Origin: a bacterium
Lineage (GTDB): Bacteria > Vulcanimicrobiota > Vulcanimicrobiia > Vulcanimicrobiales > SCRA01
Length of the DNA: 62,330 bases
Reading direction: 5' to 3'
NCBI GenBank assembly: GCA_004297985.1
Contig: SCRA01000081.1
Span: forward strand, 1 to 62,330
Shown: in pieces, positions 31,893-40,500 of the stretch
Position numbering within the stretch: position 1 is the first letter of the stretch
Layout of the letters: each line of letters starts with the position of its first letter
Program-made: the position numbers and the translations under genes
Notes under the pieces: generated by a model
Seen by the model: only the letters and a program-made list of their open reading frames with translations
Databases searched by the model: none
What the model was told of the DNA's origin: nothing

Positions 31893-33290
31893 TTAGTGCT
31901 CGATGCGCCTCTTCACCATGGCGATCATCCCCGAGCTCGAGACGCCAAGCGCTCGCAGCTTCTCGCGCGGAAGCGCTGCCCCGCGACTATGCTCACGCAG
32001 CAACTCTTCGGCGGCCGCTCGCGCTCCCGCCGGTAGCCGCTGATACGCTCGCTCAAGAGCCCCGGTCCCATCGTCCTGCCAGGCTGGGCGCAACAGCCAG
32101 CCCTCTCGCACCCCCAGTCGTAGGGTCCCAACTGGGTTTGGCGCCCGAGCCACACGGGGGTCTTCCACGAGCTCAAGTGCGAGCGCCTCCGCTGCACGCC
32201 GATCCCCGTCGACATGCCGCATGCACGCCGGGTAGATCTCTGCGGTGTACAGCCGCTCCATGGCCGCGGGGGTCGTCCCCGGCTCCCGACGCCGGGCGAG
32301 AAGAAGAAGGCGGCCAGGGATCCCATCTGGCATGCGGACTTGTTCCGCATGCTCCTCAGCTAGTAGCGCTGCACGGTCGGACCCATGTGAGTCGCCTTCG
32401 CGTCCCTCCGCGTCGCCCGCACCTTCTAGCACACGCTGCGCGAGCTCCACAGTAAGCGGAACTCTCTCGATTGAGGCCGCGCTCAGCACGCGGATAAGAA
32501 GCTGCTCCAACTCGCCGGCATCGAATGCCTCCTGCTCCGCGATCACCTCGAGCATCTCGCCCGGCACCGACACGCCATGCATCTCCTCAGCAACCAGCTG
32601 GAGCATGAGGGCCCGCCGGCTCAGCCCCGCTGAAGCATGCGGACTTTTTCCACGTGCCGCATCGCCCAGCGCGGGCCGAGCGCCGACCTCTTGCCGAGCA
32701 TGCGGAGTTTTTCCGCATGCTTCCTCAGCCGTCGCACTACCCACGCCCAAGCTCAGCTGCGCTTTCGTAGCCCGATCCTGGGGCCTCACCACTGCGCGCT
32801 TGGCACGCGGTACGATCGGAAGCCGCTGGCTGGCTGCCACATCCCGGCACTTCACCAGCCGGTACCCCGTCTTTGCGCCCGGATACGGACGGGACGTGAC
32901 GAGCAGCGCATGGGCGTAGCCGCACCAGGCGCAAGCGTGTGGGTCCTTCAGCCGCTCGCTCCAGCTCTGGATCTCGTCACGCGACGCCCCTAGACGTTGC
33001 GCCAAGTAGCTCTGCGTCGGCTGGATGTACGGCGTCTCCTTGCGAGGGTCTCGGCGACGCCCATCCTCCTCGTCTCCCAATAGCCGCACCAGTAGGGAGT
33101 ACAGTTGCTTCGGGCCCGGACCCAGCGTCTCGATGGCCGCGATGTCGTCATAGACTGGCGTGAAGTACCGTTTGCCCTCGGCCATCGCCGTCGCCTTGGC
33201 ATCAGGAGATCCCGAAACTGCCTCGAGATGGCGGCGACGTGCTACGGGCGCTCCACTACCCTTTGGCGCGCGTTGCAGTACCCCGCTCAC
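31893..33290 (-). CDS. Probable plasmid replication protein (winged-helix)
   Basis: A 465-residue protein. Residues about 38-155 form a winged-helix unit (YFTPVYDDIAAIETLGPGPK, QPTQSYLAQRLGASRDEIQSW) followed by HACAWCGYAHALLV, a Cys/His cluster. A linker contains the short peptides ACGKTPHA and ARGKSPHA that translate the palindromes at 32698 and 32635. The C-terminal region is helical. N-terminal winged helices of this type are common in plasmid and phage initiators, and the palindromes in and after the gene would suit iteron-like sites. It begins at a GTG overlapping the preceding gene's TGA. The initiator role is inferred. Confidence 0.5.
   Translation of the reverse strand: MSGVLQRAPKGSGAPVARRRHLEAVSGSPDAKATAMAEGKRYFTPVYDDIAAIETLGPGPKQLYSLLVRLLGDEEDGRRRDPRKETPYIQPTQSYLAQRLGASRDEIQSWSERLKDPHACAWCGYAHALLVTSRPYPGAKTGYRLVKCRDVAASQRLPIVPRAKRAVVRPQDRATKAQLSLGVGSATAEEACGKTPHARQEVGARPALGDAARGKSPHASAGLSRRALMLQLVAEEMHGVSVPGEMLEVIAEQEAFDAGELEQLLIRVLSAASIERVPLTVELAQRVLEGAGDAEGREGDSHGSDRAALLAEEHAEQVRMPDGIPGRLLLLARRREPGTTPAAMERLYTAEIYPACMRHVDGDRRAAEALALELVEDPRVARAPNPVGTLRLGVREGWLLRPAWQDDGTGALERAYQRLPAGARAAAEELLREHSRGAALPREKLRALGVSSSGMIAMVKRRIEH
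32330..32352. repeat. Palindrome copy 1 in rep-like gene
   Basis: GCATGCGGA, 5 nt (CTTGT), TCCGCATGC: perfect 9-bp arms. It is read in a different codon frame from the copy at 32698, so the DNA rather than the peptide is conserved. Confidence 0.7.
32698..32720. repeat. Palindrome copy 2 in rep-like gene
   Basis: GCATGCGGA, 5 nt (GTTTT), TCCGCATGC: perfect 9-bp arms, 10 bp with flanking A/T. A decayed third copy lies at 32635-32657 (left arm exact, right arm TCCACGTGC). Confidence 0.7.
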
Positions 33291-33610
33291 GCAGCGCTAT
33301 CCCGCTCGACGATCTCGTAGAGATTGGGTAGATTGCGGCCGCGCCTCACTCCCCGTACGAGCCCCGCCTCGCGCAGCTCGCGCAGGCTTGCGCACACGCA
33401 CGAGAGAGCCGTCACGCCGACCTCGGCCGCCAGCTCCCTCAGCCGCACTTCACCGGCGCCACCGCGCCGCTCAAGCGCGGCGAGCACCGCCTGAGCTCTT
33501 CGGCTCACGCGCTCGCGCGGCACTGGGTGTACCACGATGGGCCGCATTTCGTACCGCGAGCGCCGCATCCGAGCGCCTGCTTCCGGACGACCCCGCCTGT
33601 CCTCGCTCAA
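33287..33610 (-). CDS. Small winged-helix DNA-binding protein
   Basis: A 107-residue basic protein with a winged-helix pattern (about 35-100): RAQAVLAALERRGGAGEVRL, RELAAEVGVTALSCVCASLR, EAGLVRGVRRGRNLPNLYEI. The first codon is probably the TTG at 33610 or the Met 14 codons in. Its TGA overlaps the GTG of the rep-like gene, so it is likely a regulator or helper of replication. Confidence 0.65.
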   Translation of the reverse strand: MSEDRRGRPEAGARMRRSRYEMRPIVVHPVPRERVSRRAQAVLAALERRGGAGEVRLRELAAEVGVTALSCVCASLRELREAGLVRGVRRGRNLPNLYEIVERDSAA

Positions 33611-33717
33611 CTCTCATCCATCTCTGGCTATCACCCGCTAGCCGACTTCAAGAGGACCCGAGCTGCCCGCGGCGAACAGACATAACATGCTCGCCGCGCA
33701 CCCCGCGCGCGTCCATA

Positions 33718-33740
33718 CGCAACAGCACCGTGCTGTTGCG
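33718..33740. repeat. 23-bp palindrome (11-1-11)
   Basis: CGCAACAGCAC, C, GTGCTGTTGCG. Every base of the arms pairs. It is not followed by a T-run and is remote from any stop codon. Confidence 0.65.
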
Positions 33741-33838
33741 ATCCTCCGGCCCCCTCGCGGGACCAACCCCAGTCTCGATATCGCTCAGTGTTTGCCGACC
33801 GGAACGAACCGAGAACTGTGAGTGGGCCGAGTCCTTTC

Positions 33839-33878
33839 CGATAGCGTCCTACCTAGGTGGGGCGCTATCGTTGCTTTT
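33839..33878 (+). terminator. Terminator-like stem-loop
   Basis: CGATAGCG (33839-33846) pairs with CGCTATCG (33863-33870), 16-nt loop, followed by TTGCTTTT. No plus-strand gene ends nearby, so it may stop antisense or origin transcripts. Confidence 0.35.
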
Positions 33879-33964
33879 CGTTCGCATCTATTCCGCGAAA
33901 TCCCCCTACATCCTGCGCTTGATTCAAGGACCTTCCCCAAGCCCTTGGGTTCAATGCGGACACT

Positions 33965-33988
33965 ATAAAACCGTGAAACCATAAATAT
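33965..33988. repeat. Small cluster of the 8-bp repeat
   Basis: ATAAAACC, GTGAAACC, ATAAATAT in register. Same orientation as the clusters at 30682 and 37413. Confidence 0.6.
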
Positions 33989-34146
33989 ACACGCCTCTCC
34001 CCAGAGCAGGACCCACGCCTCCCGTTGCGCTATGAACCCACCGGGTTCGCGCCTTGAGGCTTTTCGGCGCGAGCCCGCTACTTTGGTACGCGGCTCCGCA
34101 CGTTGCTGGAGGCCGCGCACCCGAGGCTCGCGCCGCGTGCGCCGAT

Positions 34147-34785
34147 TCACTCTGGCCGCCGCCTCGCTGCCTGTTCCTCGATAGCCCGTACAAGCGCTTG
34201 GTGGTACAGCGGCGTTCCACGACGTCGCACCACCGGATTCGCCGGCAGCAGATCCAGAGCCCGAGCCTCAACCGTCCGGCGCGCCTCCTCTGGGAGAGAT
34301 GCGTACGTTGCCTCGGCTGCTGCTCTCCGCACCTCCCACGAAGCCCGCTGTGCCGCCAGGCGTTGCTCGCGCTCCAACCGGTCGACCCCTTCGCGCCGAC
34401 AGGAGCGGCAGAGCCAGACCACATCCAGCGGGCGCGATGAGTCCGGCTGGTAGCCAGTGACGTCCCGCTCCCCGCACTCCTGACAGCGGCCCTTAGCGAT
34501 CTTGCCACGCCGGACTGCCATCGCCAGCTTCGCTCGTGCGGAGTCCTTCGTGCGCTGCTCGGCTGGTCGGTCGCCGGCCTGGTCGCGCCGCCGCGCGTTG
34601 ATAATCTGACGGTTGGTCTCGCGCCAGCGCCGCGTCGCCTTCCGGTAGTGCTCCGCACAGTAACGTCCACGTGGTCGGCACGGCTGCCGGCAGCCCGGCC
34701 GACCACAGAAGCGGATCAGGGCCGGGGAAGCCTCAGGAAGGTCGTCCAGTGGGTCAAGCGAACGTTGCAAGGCGGGCCGTTTCAC
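34147..34785 (-). CDS. Double zinc-finger hypothetical protein
   Basis: A 212-residue very basic protein with two Cys clusters. The first, at about residues 27-44, is CGRPGCRQPCRPRGRYCAEH. The second, at about 101-128, has CQECGERDVT...WLCRSCRR, the pattern of HNH-type zinc-binding cores seen in phage and plasmid proteins. The HNH catalytic His-Asn-His is not visible. The rest is helical and Arg-rich. It appears to start at a GTG at 34785. DNA binding is likely; the role is unknown. Confidence 0.65.
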   Translation of the reverse strand: MKRPALQRSLDPLDDLPEASPALIRFCGRPGCRQPCRPRGRYCAEHYRKATRRWRETNRQIINARRRDQAGDRPAEQRTKDSARAKLAMAVRRGKIAKGRCQECGERDVTGYQPDSSRPLDVVWLCRSCRREGVDRLEREQRLAAQRASWEVRRAAAEATYASLPEEARRTVEARALDLLPANPVVRRRGTPLYHQALVRAIEEQAARRRPE

Positions 34786-35092
34786 ACGTTAACCACTTCA
34801 CGCCACGGCCGACGAGAGCCTTGTGGCCCCGCCGGCCGCGCCACTGCCCACGCTCTCTCAGCGCAAAGGGAGACAATCGATGCGTCTCGACCACGCCATA
34901 CCAGCCGGAACGCCTGTGCTGATCGTTTCAACCAAGCAGCAAGGTACGGTCAAGAACGACTATCCCGCCGGCTAGGACGGTCCCCTACTCATCCACGTCG
35001 GCGGCGGGATAGTGGCAGCGGCGCAAGATGACGTCAACTTCACGGCGTAATGGGGTCAACGGGAACGCACCTCGCGCGACTCACGCCCCACC
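34786..35092. other. 307-nt gap with long-loop inverted repeat
   Basis: No credible gene. ACTATCCCGCCG (34959-34970) and CGGCGGGATAGT (35002-35013) form a 12-bp inverted repeat with a 31-nt loop, just past the helicase stop. It could end the helicase transcript or bind a protein. Confidence 0.45.
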
Positions 35093-36565
35093 CTACCCGC
35101 CCTTTGCCAAAGGCGGCATTTTCGCGCGGCACTCCAGCGCTGAGACTAGCGCATCCGCGTAGCTCCCAAGCTCGAGGATCTGCTCCGCCCGAGTGACCGC
35201 CACGTATTGCACGTTCGCTTCATCCTCGTCGATGCACGGTTTGCCGGTCCTTCTATCCCGATAGCAGAACGGACGGAAATCGCCGGCCAGGCGCACGTGC
35301 GCAGACTCCTTCCCCTTGAACTTGTGCACCGTGCTTAGTACGAGGTCCGCCTCTTTCACGTCCACGCAGGCCTGCCGGACTCGCCCACACAGCTCCGGCA
35401 ACGCCGACCCGTACCTCTTGACGATCTGCACGAACGGCCCGTATTCGCTGCCCTGCGGCCCCTTTGTGGTCTCTTCCAGCTGTGCCCACGAGCGGAAGAA
35501 GCGGAACGCCGGGTGCGACGACCTCCCGGTATGCCGCAGCTCGTGCGCGCCGAGCACCATGCGCAGCAACTCCTCCGCTCCCCCCACCACCCCGATCCTC
35601 GGCGCAGCCTCCCGCCCGATTGCCTCGAGCGCTTCATCGAACAGCCCTGCGTTCGTTCGCGCCACCACCGCCGTCGGCGGCCGTCCCGACCTCCGCACCA
35701 CCACGTCATGCCGGGCCGGAGCGCCCTTAACTTCTAGCCGCTCCCCCTTCGCCTCCAGGATGAAGTTGGCCACTTTGGCAATCGCCGATCCGAATCGCCA
35801 CGACTGCGTCAGCGGGAACGCCGGCAGCGCGATCGATTGCATCGCATTCACTGCCCCCCGAAAGCGATAGAGCTGCTGATGAGCGTCACCCACGAAGATC
35901 CGTTGGTGCCCGCGCGCCGACTCTAGGACTGCGAGCATCGCCCCGCTGGCGTCCTGCGCTTCGTCAAAGAAGATCGTCTGCCACGCTCCCAAGTCTGCAC
36001 CAGCCACTTGCCACGCCTTGAAGTACGTGTCGTGCGACACCGGTAGATCGCTATCTGGCTCGACCATCGCCCGCCAGATCCTTTCCGCCGCCTCCGCGAT
36101 CGTCTCTGCGGCGACACGCGCACGGTGATCTTCCACGACGTGCTCTGGCAAGATCCTGGCGGCCCCAGATGCCTCGAACTTTTGAATGGTGCCCAGCGCA
36201 ATCTGCGCGCCACCGTCGGTGGTCTCAGCGAGCCGGGACAGCTCACCCGTAAAGCGGGCCGCGATGGCCCGCGAGATCGCCCACGCGCGCGGCTCCAGCC
36301 GCTGCGCGAACACATGCCCAACTTGCCGAAACGCCAACGCATGCGCCGTCAGCACGCTCACATGCCGCCGCCCTGCAAAGCGCGTCCGCGCCTCGCGCGC
36401 CATTGCTGTGTTGAAGGCCAGGTACAGCGTCGGCCGCGGCGCGATCGCGTCCGCCACTGCCACAAGCGTCGCCGTCTTTCCCGTCCCGGCGAATGCCGGC
36501 ACCTTAAAGCTCGCCCCTGACCGCGCCTCGGCAACGATCGCTCGTTGCTCCTGCGTCAGCTCCAC
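35093..36565 (-). CDS. UvrD/Rep-like superfamily I helicase
   Basis: A 490-residue helicase. Motifs in order: Q-motif ELTQEQRAI (start), Walker A FAGTGKTATL (about 25-34), Ia FNTAMAREARTRF, Walker B TIFFDEAQDA, III FVGDAHQQLYRFRGA, IV VVARTNAG, V VLSTVHKFKGKES, VI YVAVTRAEQILEL. The start chosen is the GTG at 36565, directly before ELTQEQ; the Arg-rich residues encoded upstream are a shadow of the relaxase fragment. It follows that fragment with a 10-nt overlap. It is small for UvrD and lacks a nuclease domain. A role in unwinding during transfer or replication is likely. Confidence 0.85.
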   Translation of the reverse strand: MELTQEQRAIVAEARSGASFKVPAFAGTGKTATLVAVADAIAPRPTLYLAFNTAMAREARTRFAGRRHVSVLTAHALAFRQVGHVFAQRLEPRAWAISRAIAARFTGELSRLAETTDGGAQIALGTIQKFEASGAARILPEHVVEDHRARVAAETIAEAAERIWRAMVEPDSDLPVSHDTYFKAWQVAGADLGAWQTIFFDEAQDASGAMLAVLESARGHQRIFVGDAHQQLYRFRGAVNAMQSIALPAFPLTQSWRFGSAIAKVANFILEAKGERLEVKGAPARHDVVVRRSGRPPTAVVARTNAGLFDEALEAIGREAAPRIGVVGGAEELLRMVLGAHELRHTGRSSHPAFRFFRSWAQLEETTKGPQGSEYGPFVQIVKRYGSALPELCGRVRQACVDVKEADLVLSTVHKFKGKESAHVRLAGDFRPFCYRDRRTGKPCIDEDEANVQYVAVTRAEQILELGSYADALVSALECRAKMPPLAKGG

Positions 36566-36963
36566 CCCGGCCCCCGCCCGGCCCCGCGCTGGCCGCCGCG
36601 AGCGACCACCATGCCTTGCGCGACGAGCTGCTCCGCCCAAGAGCGTACCAAGTCGATGCCGGCGCGACCGGCACCTAGCTCGCGCGGGATGGCGACGACG
36701 AACTCGCGGGCGAGCTGGGCGTCGCGTCGCTTCTCCGCGCGCTCCACCTCGTTCCACAGGCGGGCGCGATCGTGGACCCAGGCCGGAGCCCCTTCCGGGG
36801 CGAGGATCTCACGGTGCGCGACGACGCCGCGACGGGTGTAGTCGTACTCGCGGGCGAGCCGCTCGTCGACGAGACGCTCGCCAGAACGGCACGCTGCGGC
36901 CGCCACGACGGAACGCCCAGCAGACCGGCCGATTACCTTATGGCGCTGGAAATAGATCACCAC
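36556..36963 (-). CDS. Truncated MOBQ relaxase-like protein, catalytic Tyr replaced
   Basis: A 135-residue protein equal to the first part of a TraA/MobA relaxase (KVIGRSAGRSVVAAAACRSG). It matches the full relaxase at 37590 almost position for position up to residue 28. The position of the nucleophile Tyr25 is Cys25 here, and the protein ends before the HUH His triad. It therefore cannot nick oriT. It begins at a GTG 11 nt after the accessory gene and overlaps the helicase start. It could be a decaying duplicate or an oriT-binding regulator. Confidence 0.75.
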   Translation of the reverse strand: MVIYFQRHKVIGRSAGRSVVAAAACRSGERLVDERLAREYDYTRRGVVAHREILAPEGAPAWVHDRARLWNEVERAEKRRDAQLAREFVVAIPRELGAGRAGIDLVRSWAEQLVAQGMVVARGGQRGAGRGPGWS

Positions 36964-36974
36964 TCTTCAGGCCA

Positions 36975-37364
36975 CTACGCGGCCGAGCGCCCGCGCTTCT
37001 CCGCCGGTTGAGTCGGCGTCGACTCTACCACCTCTGGGAGGCCAAACCGCTTCCGTAGCCCAGCCCGACGCGGCCCCTGTAAGAACTCATCGAACTCCGG
37101 CGACTCTACGATCGCCTTGTACAACTGGTCCTCGCTACCGTTTCGCAACACGAACTCGCCGATCACCCACGCCCGCTTCGCATCTTCCTTGCGCCGCTCG
37201 CGGCGCTCTGCGGCTTCCAGCAGCGCCAGCTCCCTCTCGATCTCCCGCACTTCCTCCGCGGCATCCGCTGCGATCCGACGACGGGCCTCGTCCCGCTCCG
37301 CCACGACCTTTTGCTTACGTGAGAGCAGCGCCGTCCGTCGTTGCTCCATACTTCCTTTCGCCAT
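36975..37364 (-). CDS. TraD/MobC-like relaxosome accessory protein
   Basis: A 129-residue highly charged protein with a long coiled-coil (about 10-70; RDEARRRIAADAAEEVREIE, RELALLEAAERRERRKEDAK) followed by RAWVIGEFVL and a compact C-terminus. This matches the small TraD/TraC-like mobilisation proteins encoded next to TraA relaxases. These help the relaxase find oriT. It is the first gene of the leftward unit and lies across the oriT region from the relaxase gene. Confidence 0.6.
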   Translation of the reverse strand: MAKGSMEQRRTALLSRKQKVVAERDEARRRIAADAAEEVREIERELALLEAAERRERRKEDAKRAWVIGEFVLRNGSEDQLYKAIVESPEFDEFLQGPRRAGLRKRFGLPEVVESTPTQPAEKRGRSAA

Positions 37365-37412
37365 ACCTCACGCGCTAGCGCGATGCTCTCGCTGCTTCCT
37401 GCTGACTACCCT

Positions 37413-37460
37413 ACGAAACCGCATAACAGTGAAACCATAAAACCATGAAACTGCAACACT
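37413..37460. repeat. 8-bp repeat cluster next to oriT
   Basis: ACGAAACC, GCATAACA, GTGAAACC, ATAAAACC, ATGAAACT, GCAACACT in an unbroken 8-nt register. It lies between the accessory gene and the proposed nic site. Confidence 0.7.
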
Positions 37461-37479
37461 GCTCTTCCACGTAACCGTT

Positions 37480-37509
37480 CTTATACTCACCGACGTATAA
37501 CCGCGCCCT
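37480..37509. other. oriT: Probable origin of transfer (oriT, MOBQ type)
   Basis: TTATAC (37481-37486) and GTATAA (37495-37500) form an inverted repeat directly followed by CCGCGCCCT. The core TAACCGCGCCCT (37498-37509) matches the RSF1010-type nic core TAAGTGCG/CCCT at 10 of 12 positions. By analogy the nick is between 37505 and 37506. Inverted repeat immediately 5' to nic, the accessory gene on one side and the relaxase on the other, is the normal MOBQ arrangement. Confidence 0.65.
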
Positions 37510-37516
37510 TGTTCAG

Positions 37517-37533
37517 CCGGGAGGACCTCCCGG
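37517..37533. repeat. 17-bp palindrome in relaxase leader
   Basis: CCGGGAGG, A, CCTCCCGG. It lies 12 nt past the proposed nic and 57 nt before the relaxase GTG; it could be a terminator-like stem formed in transfer or a translation control hairpin. Confidence 0.6.
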
Positions 37534-37589
37534 GGGCCGTTGCAATACGGCCTCCGCCATCGTGGAGATCTCGGCGCAAGGGGACTGCG

Positions 37590-40500
37590 GTGGCAACGTA
37601 CCGCCTCGAAGCGAAGATCATCGGGCGCGCTGCTGGGCGCAGCGTCGTCGCGGCCGCAGCGTACCGCTCCGGCGAGCAGCTCGTCGATCATGCTACTGGT
37701 CGCAGCTTCGATTACACCAGGCGCCATGGCGTGGACGCCTCCGAGATCCTAACTCCCGAAGGGGCAGCCTTCGCATCCCGCGAGCAGCTGTGGAACATCG
37801 TCGAGCAAACGGAGCGCCGTTGCGATGCGCAGCTCGCCCGCGAGTTCATCGTCAGCCTACCCCACGAACTCGAGAGCAGCGAGCGCCGGGAGCTCGTGCG
37901 GAGTTTCGTCCGCGAGGAGTTTCTCTCGCTCGGCCTCGTGGCCGATGTCTCGATACATCGGCCCGACAGCCGTGGCGACGAACGAAACCATCACGCCCAT
38001 ATCTTGGTCACCACCAGGCCCCTCACGCCCGCAGGCTTTGGTCCCAAGCTGCGCACCATCAATACTCGGGCCCAGCTCCGCTTGTGGCGCGAGCGCTGGG
38101 AGGCCCATGTCAATCGCGCGCTCGAGCGTGCGAACGTCCGTGCACGCGTCGATCACCGGTCGCTGCGAGCACAAGGGCTCGATTCCGAGCCGGAGCCCAA
38201 GCAAGGCCCTTTTGCTACCGAGCTCGAGCGCCGCGGCCGGCGCACTTTCGCCGGCGACGAGCGGCGCACAGTGCGCGCGCGCAACGAGGCACGCGAGCAG
38301 CGCCGGCGCGCCGAGCGCGCGCGCTCGCTGCGGCCCGCAGCCCTCAACCAAATCATCGACGCAGCACTCGAAGCTCTGAGCCCTCTCATCGACAGCTTCA
38401 CCGCTGCGTCAGTGGGCCGCGGGCGCGGCAGAAGAAGCGAGGCGCCGTCGCTCGAGCACCCTGGACACGACCGGGCCAAAGAATGGCAGGCGCAGCTGCT
38501 GTCACAGCACTATGGACGGGAGATTCTCTCGAGCACACTGGCACAGCGCTGGTCGGTTCAGCGCACGGAGAACGGCATCGTGTTTCGTAATGGAGCCTCG
38601 CGCCTCGCCGACGCCGGCAGCCGCATCTCTATCAACGGTGAGGCCGCGAAGGATGTGGCTGCGATGCTTGATCTTGCTGAGCGCAAGGGGTGGACGGCGA
38701 TCAAGGTCGAGCGCGGGTCAGCGACCTTCAAGGTGGCCGTCATGGCTGCCGCTCTGCAGCGCGGCCTAGACGTCGTTGCCCGCGGCGACGATCGCCAGAT
38801 CTTAGCAGAACTCCGTCGCCTTCATGCGCAGTCTGAGCGCGCTCGTACCGCTCACCCTCTCGATCACGATCCCGCCATGCCCGCAGCCGGCGCCCACCAT
38901 GCGGAGAGCTCTGATGTCGCTCCCGACGTACCTCCCGCAGCCGCGCCTCGGACGCAGGACGTCGTCGTCTCCGAGACGCTGCAGCTGCTCACGCAGCAGA
39001 ACTCGACGTTCACCCGGAAGGATCTTGAGAAGACTCTTGAGCGATTCTGTGCCTCTCCGGAGCATCTTGCCGAGCTCCTCGTTGCGGCACAGACCCATCC
39101 CGACGTCATCCACGCCGGCGTCGACGACCGTGGGGTCGAGCGCTTCACGACGGCGAGCCTCTATGCGACCGAAGAACGTCTCCTCTCCCAATCACTCGAG
39201 ATGGCCACCTCCGCCGGCTTCGCTGTGCCCGATCGTATCGCGCAGAAGATCCTTCGGGATCGGGGACTGACGCCGCAACAAGCCGAGGCGCTTCAGAAGT
39301 GTGCTGCGCCTAATCGTTTCGTGGCGATTGTCGGCCTCGCGGGCACCGGCAAATCGTTCCTCATGAAGGCGTACGTCGATGCCCTTAAAGAGGCTGGCTA
39401 CGACGTCGTGTGCGGGGCACTGGCCGGTGTCCCGACCGATTCCCTCGCTCGCGATGCCGGCATCGCCGATGCTCGCACGATCGCCGGCTGGCGCGTCTGG
39501 CTCGACAGCGGCAATGCCTTCAGCGCTAAGACGGTCTTCATCGGGGATGAGTGGGGGATGGTCGGCAGCGAGGACGCTGCCGCCATCACCCGTGCCCTCT
39601 GCGACGTCGGGGCCAAGCAGATCGCCATCGGCGACTTCCTGCAGCTGCAGCCCATCGCCGCCGGCGCTCCATTTCGCGCCGTGGTTGAGCGTCTGCCGGC
39701 TGAGAATGTCGCACGCCTCGACGATGTTCGCCGACAGGAAGCCGAGTGGATGCGCGAGGCCACGAAGCTCTTTGGCAACGGGCAACCGCGCGAAGCTCTC
39801 CAGCTTTACGAGCAGCATGGCCGTTTCGTGGGTCACGAGACCCGGGAGGACGCCAAGCGAGAGATCGCCGCCGCCTGGCTCGAGACCCACCTCGAGCACC
39901 CAGACAAGTCGCAGCTGATCCTCACGTACACGCGGGCGGACACGCTTGATGTGAACGTTCAACTGCGAGCGCTCAAGCGCGAGCACGGGGAGCTGCAGGG
40001 GCCGGACGTCACCTATAAGACTTCCGATGGCGAGCGAGCCTTCGCGGTCAACGACCGCGTGTTTTTCACTCACCCAGAGAATCGCACGCTAGGAGTCCGC
40101 AATGGGACGCGTGCGATCGTGACGGCCGTCGATCCCGAAGCCAAGACGTTGACGCTGCGGATCCCCGAGCAGGAAGACCGCTCACTCACCGTCACCATGA
40201 GCGAGTACAACGCAATCGACTATTCAGACTGCTGCACGACGCACAAGGCGCAAGGGCAAACGGTCGACGTCTCACACTTTCTCGCAAGCTCGCACCGCGG
40301 CTTGGCGATGTATCTCACATACGTCGCCATGTCGCGGCATCGTCAGGACGCCCACCTCCACTGGAGCAAGGACCAATTCAAGGGTGTTAGCCAGGTCTAC
40401 CGTGTGCTCTCCCGTGTCCAGCCTAAGGACTACACGCTAGACTACTCCGCGCAGGGAGCGCCCAATGGCTTCGGGCAAGGCATCCCGCACCAAGGGCCAG

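Larger units (their letters stand above)
33611..34146. other. 536-nt palindrome-rich region without genes
   Basis: An open minus-strand frame here (33785-34150) looks like a shadow. The stretch holds an odd-length palindrome at 33718-33740 (11-bp arms CGCAACAGCAC and GTGCTGTTGCG around one C) and a terminator-like stem at 33839-33878. It also holds CCCAAG-CC-CTTGGG near 33937 and a short 8-bp repeat cluster at 33965-33988. It is a candidate replication or telomere region; nothing proves it. Confidence 0.5.

Noticed and set aside
33718-33740. Telomere resolution site
   Set aside because: Odd-length palindrome with a GC-rich centre; known resolution sites are longer and two-fold symmetric at the centre.
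33785-34150. 121-residue minus-strand ORF
   Set aside because: It runs through palindromes and the 8-bp repeats, has a random composition and no ribosome site.
35093-36757. Long form of the helicase with 64 extra N-terminal residues
   Set aside because: The extra part is an Arg-rich shadow of the relaxase fragment; the Q-motif begins at the GTG 36565.
37509-37589. Upstream start of the relaxase
   Set aside because: It would put Tyr25 at position 52 and make the nic site part of the coding region; GTG 37590 has a better ribosome site.
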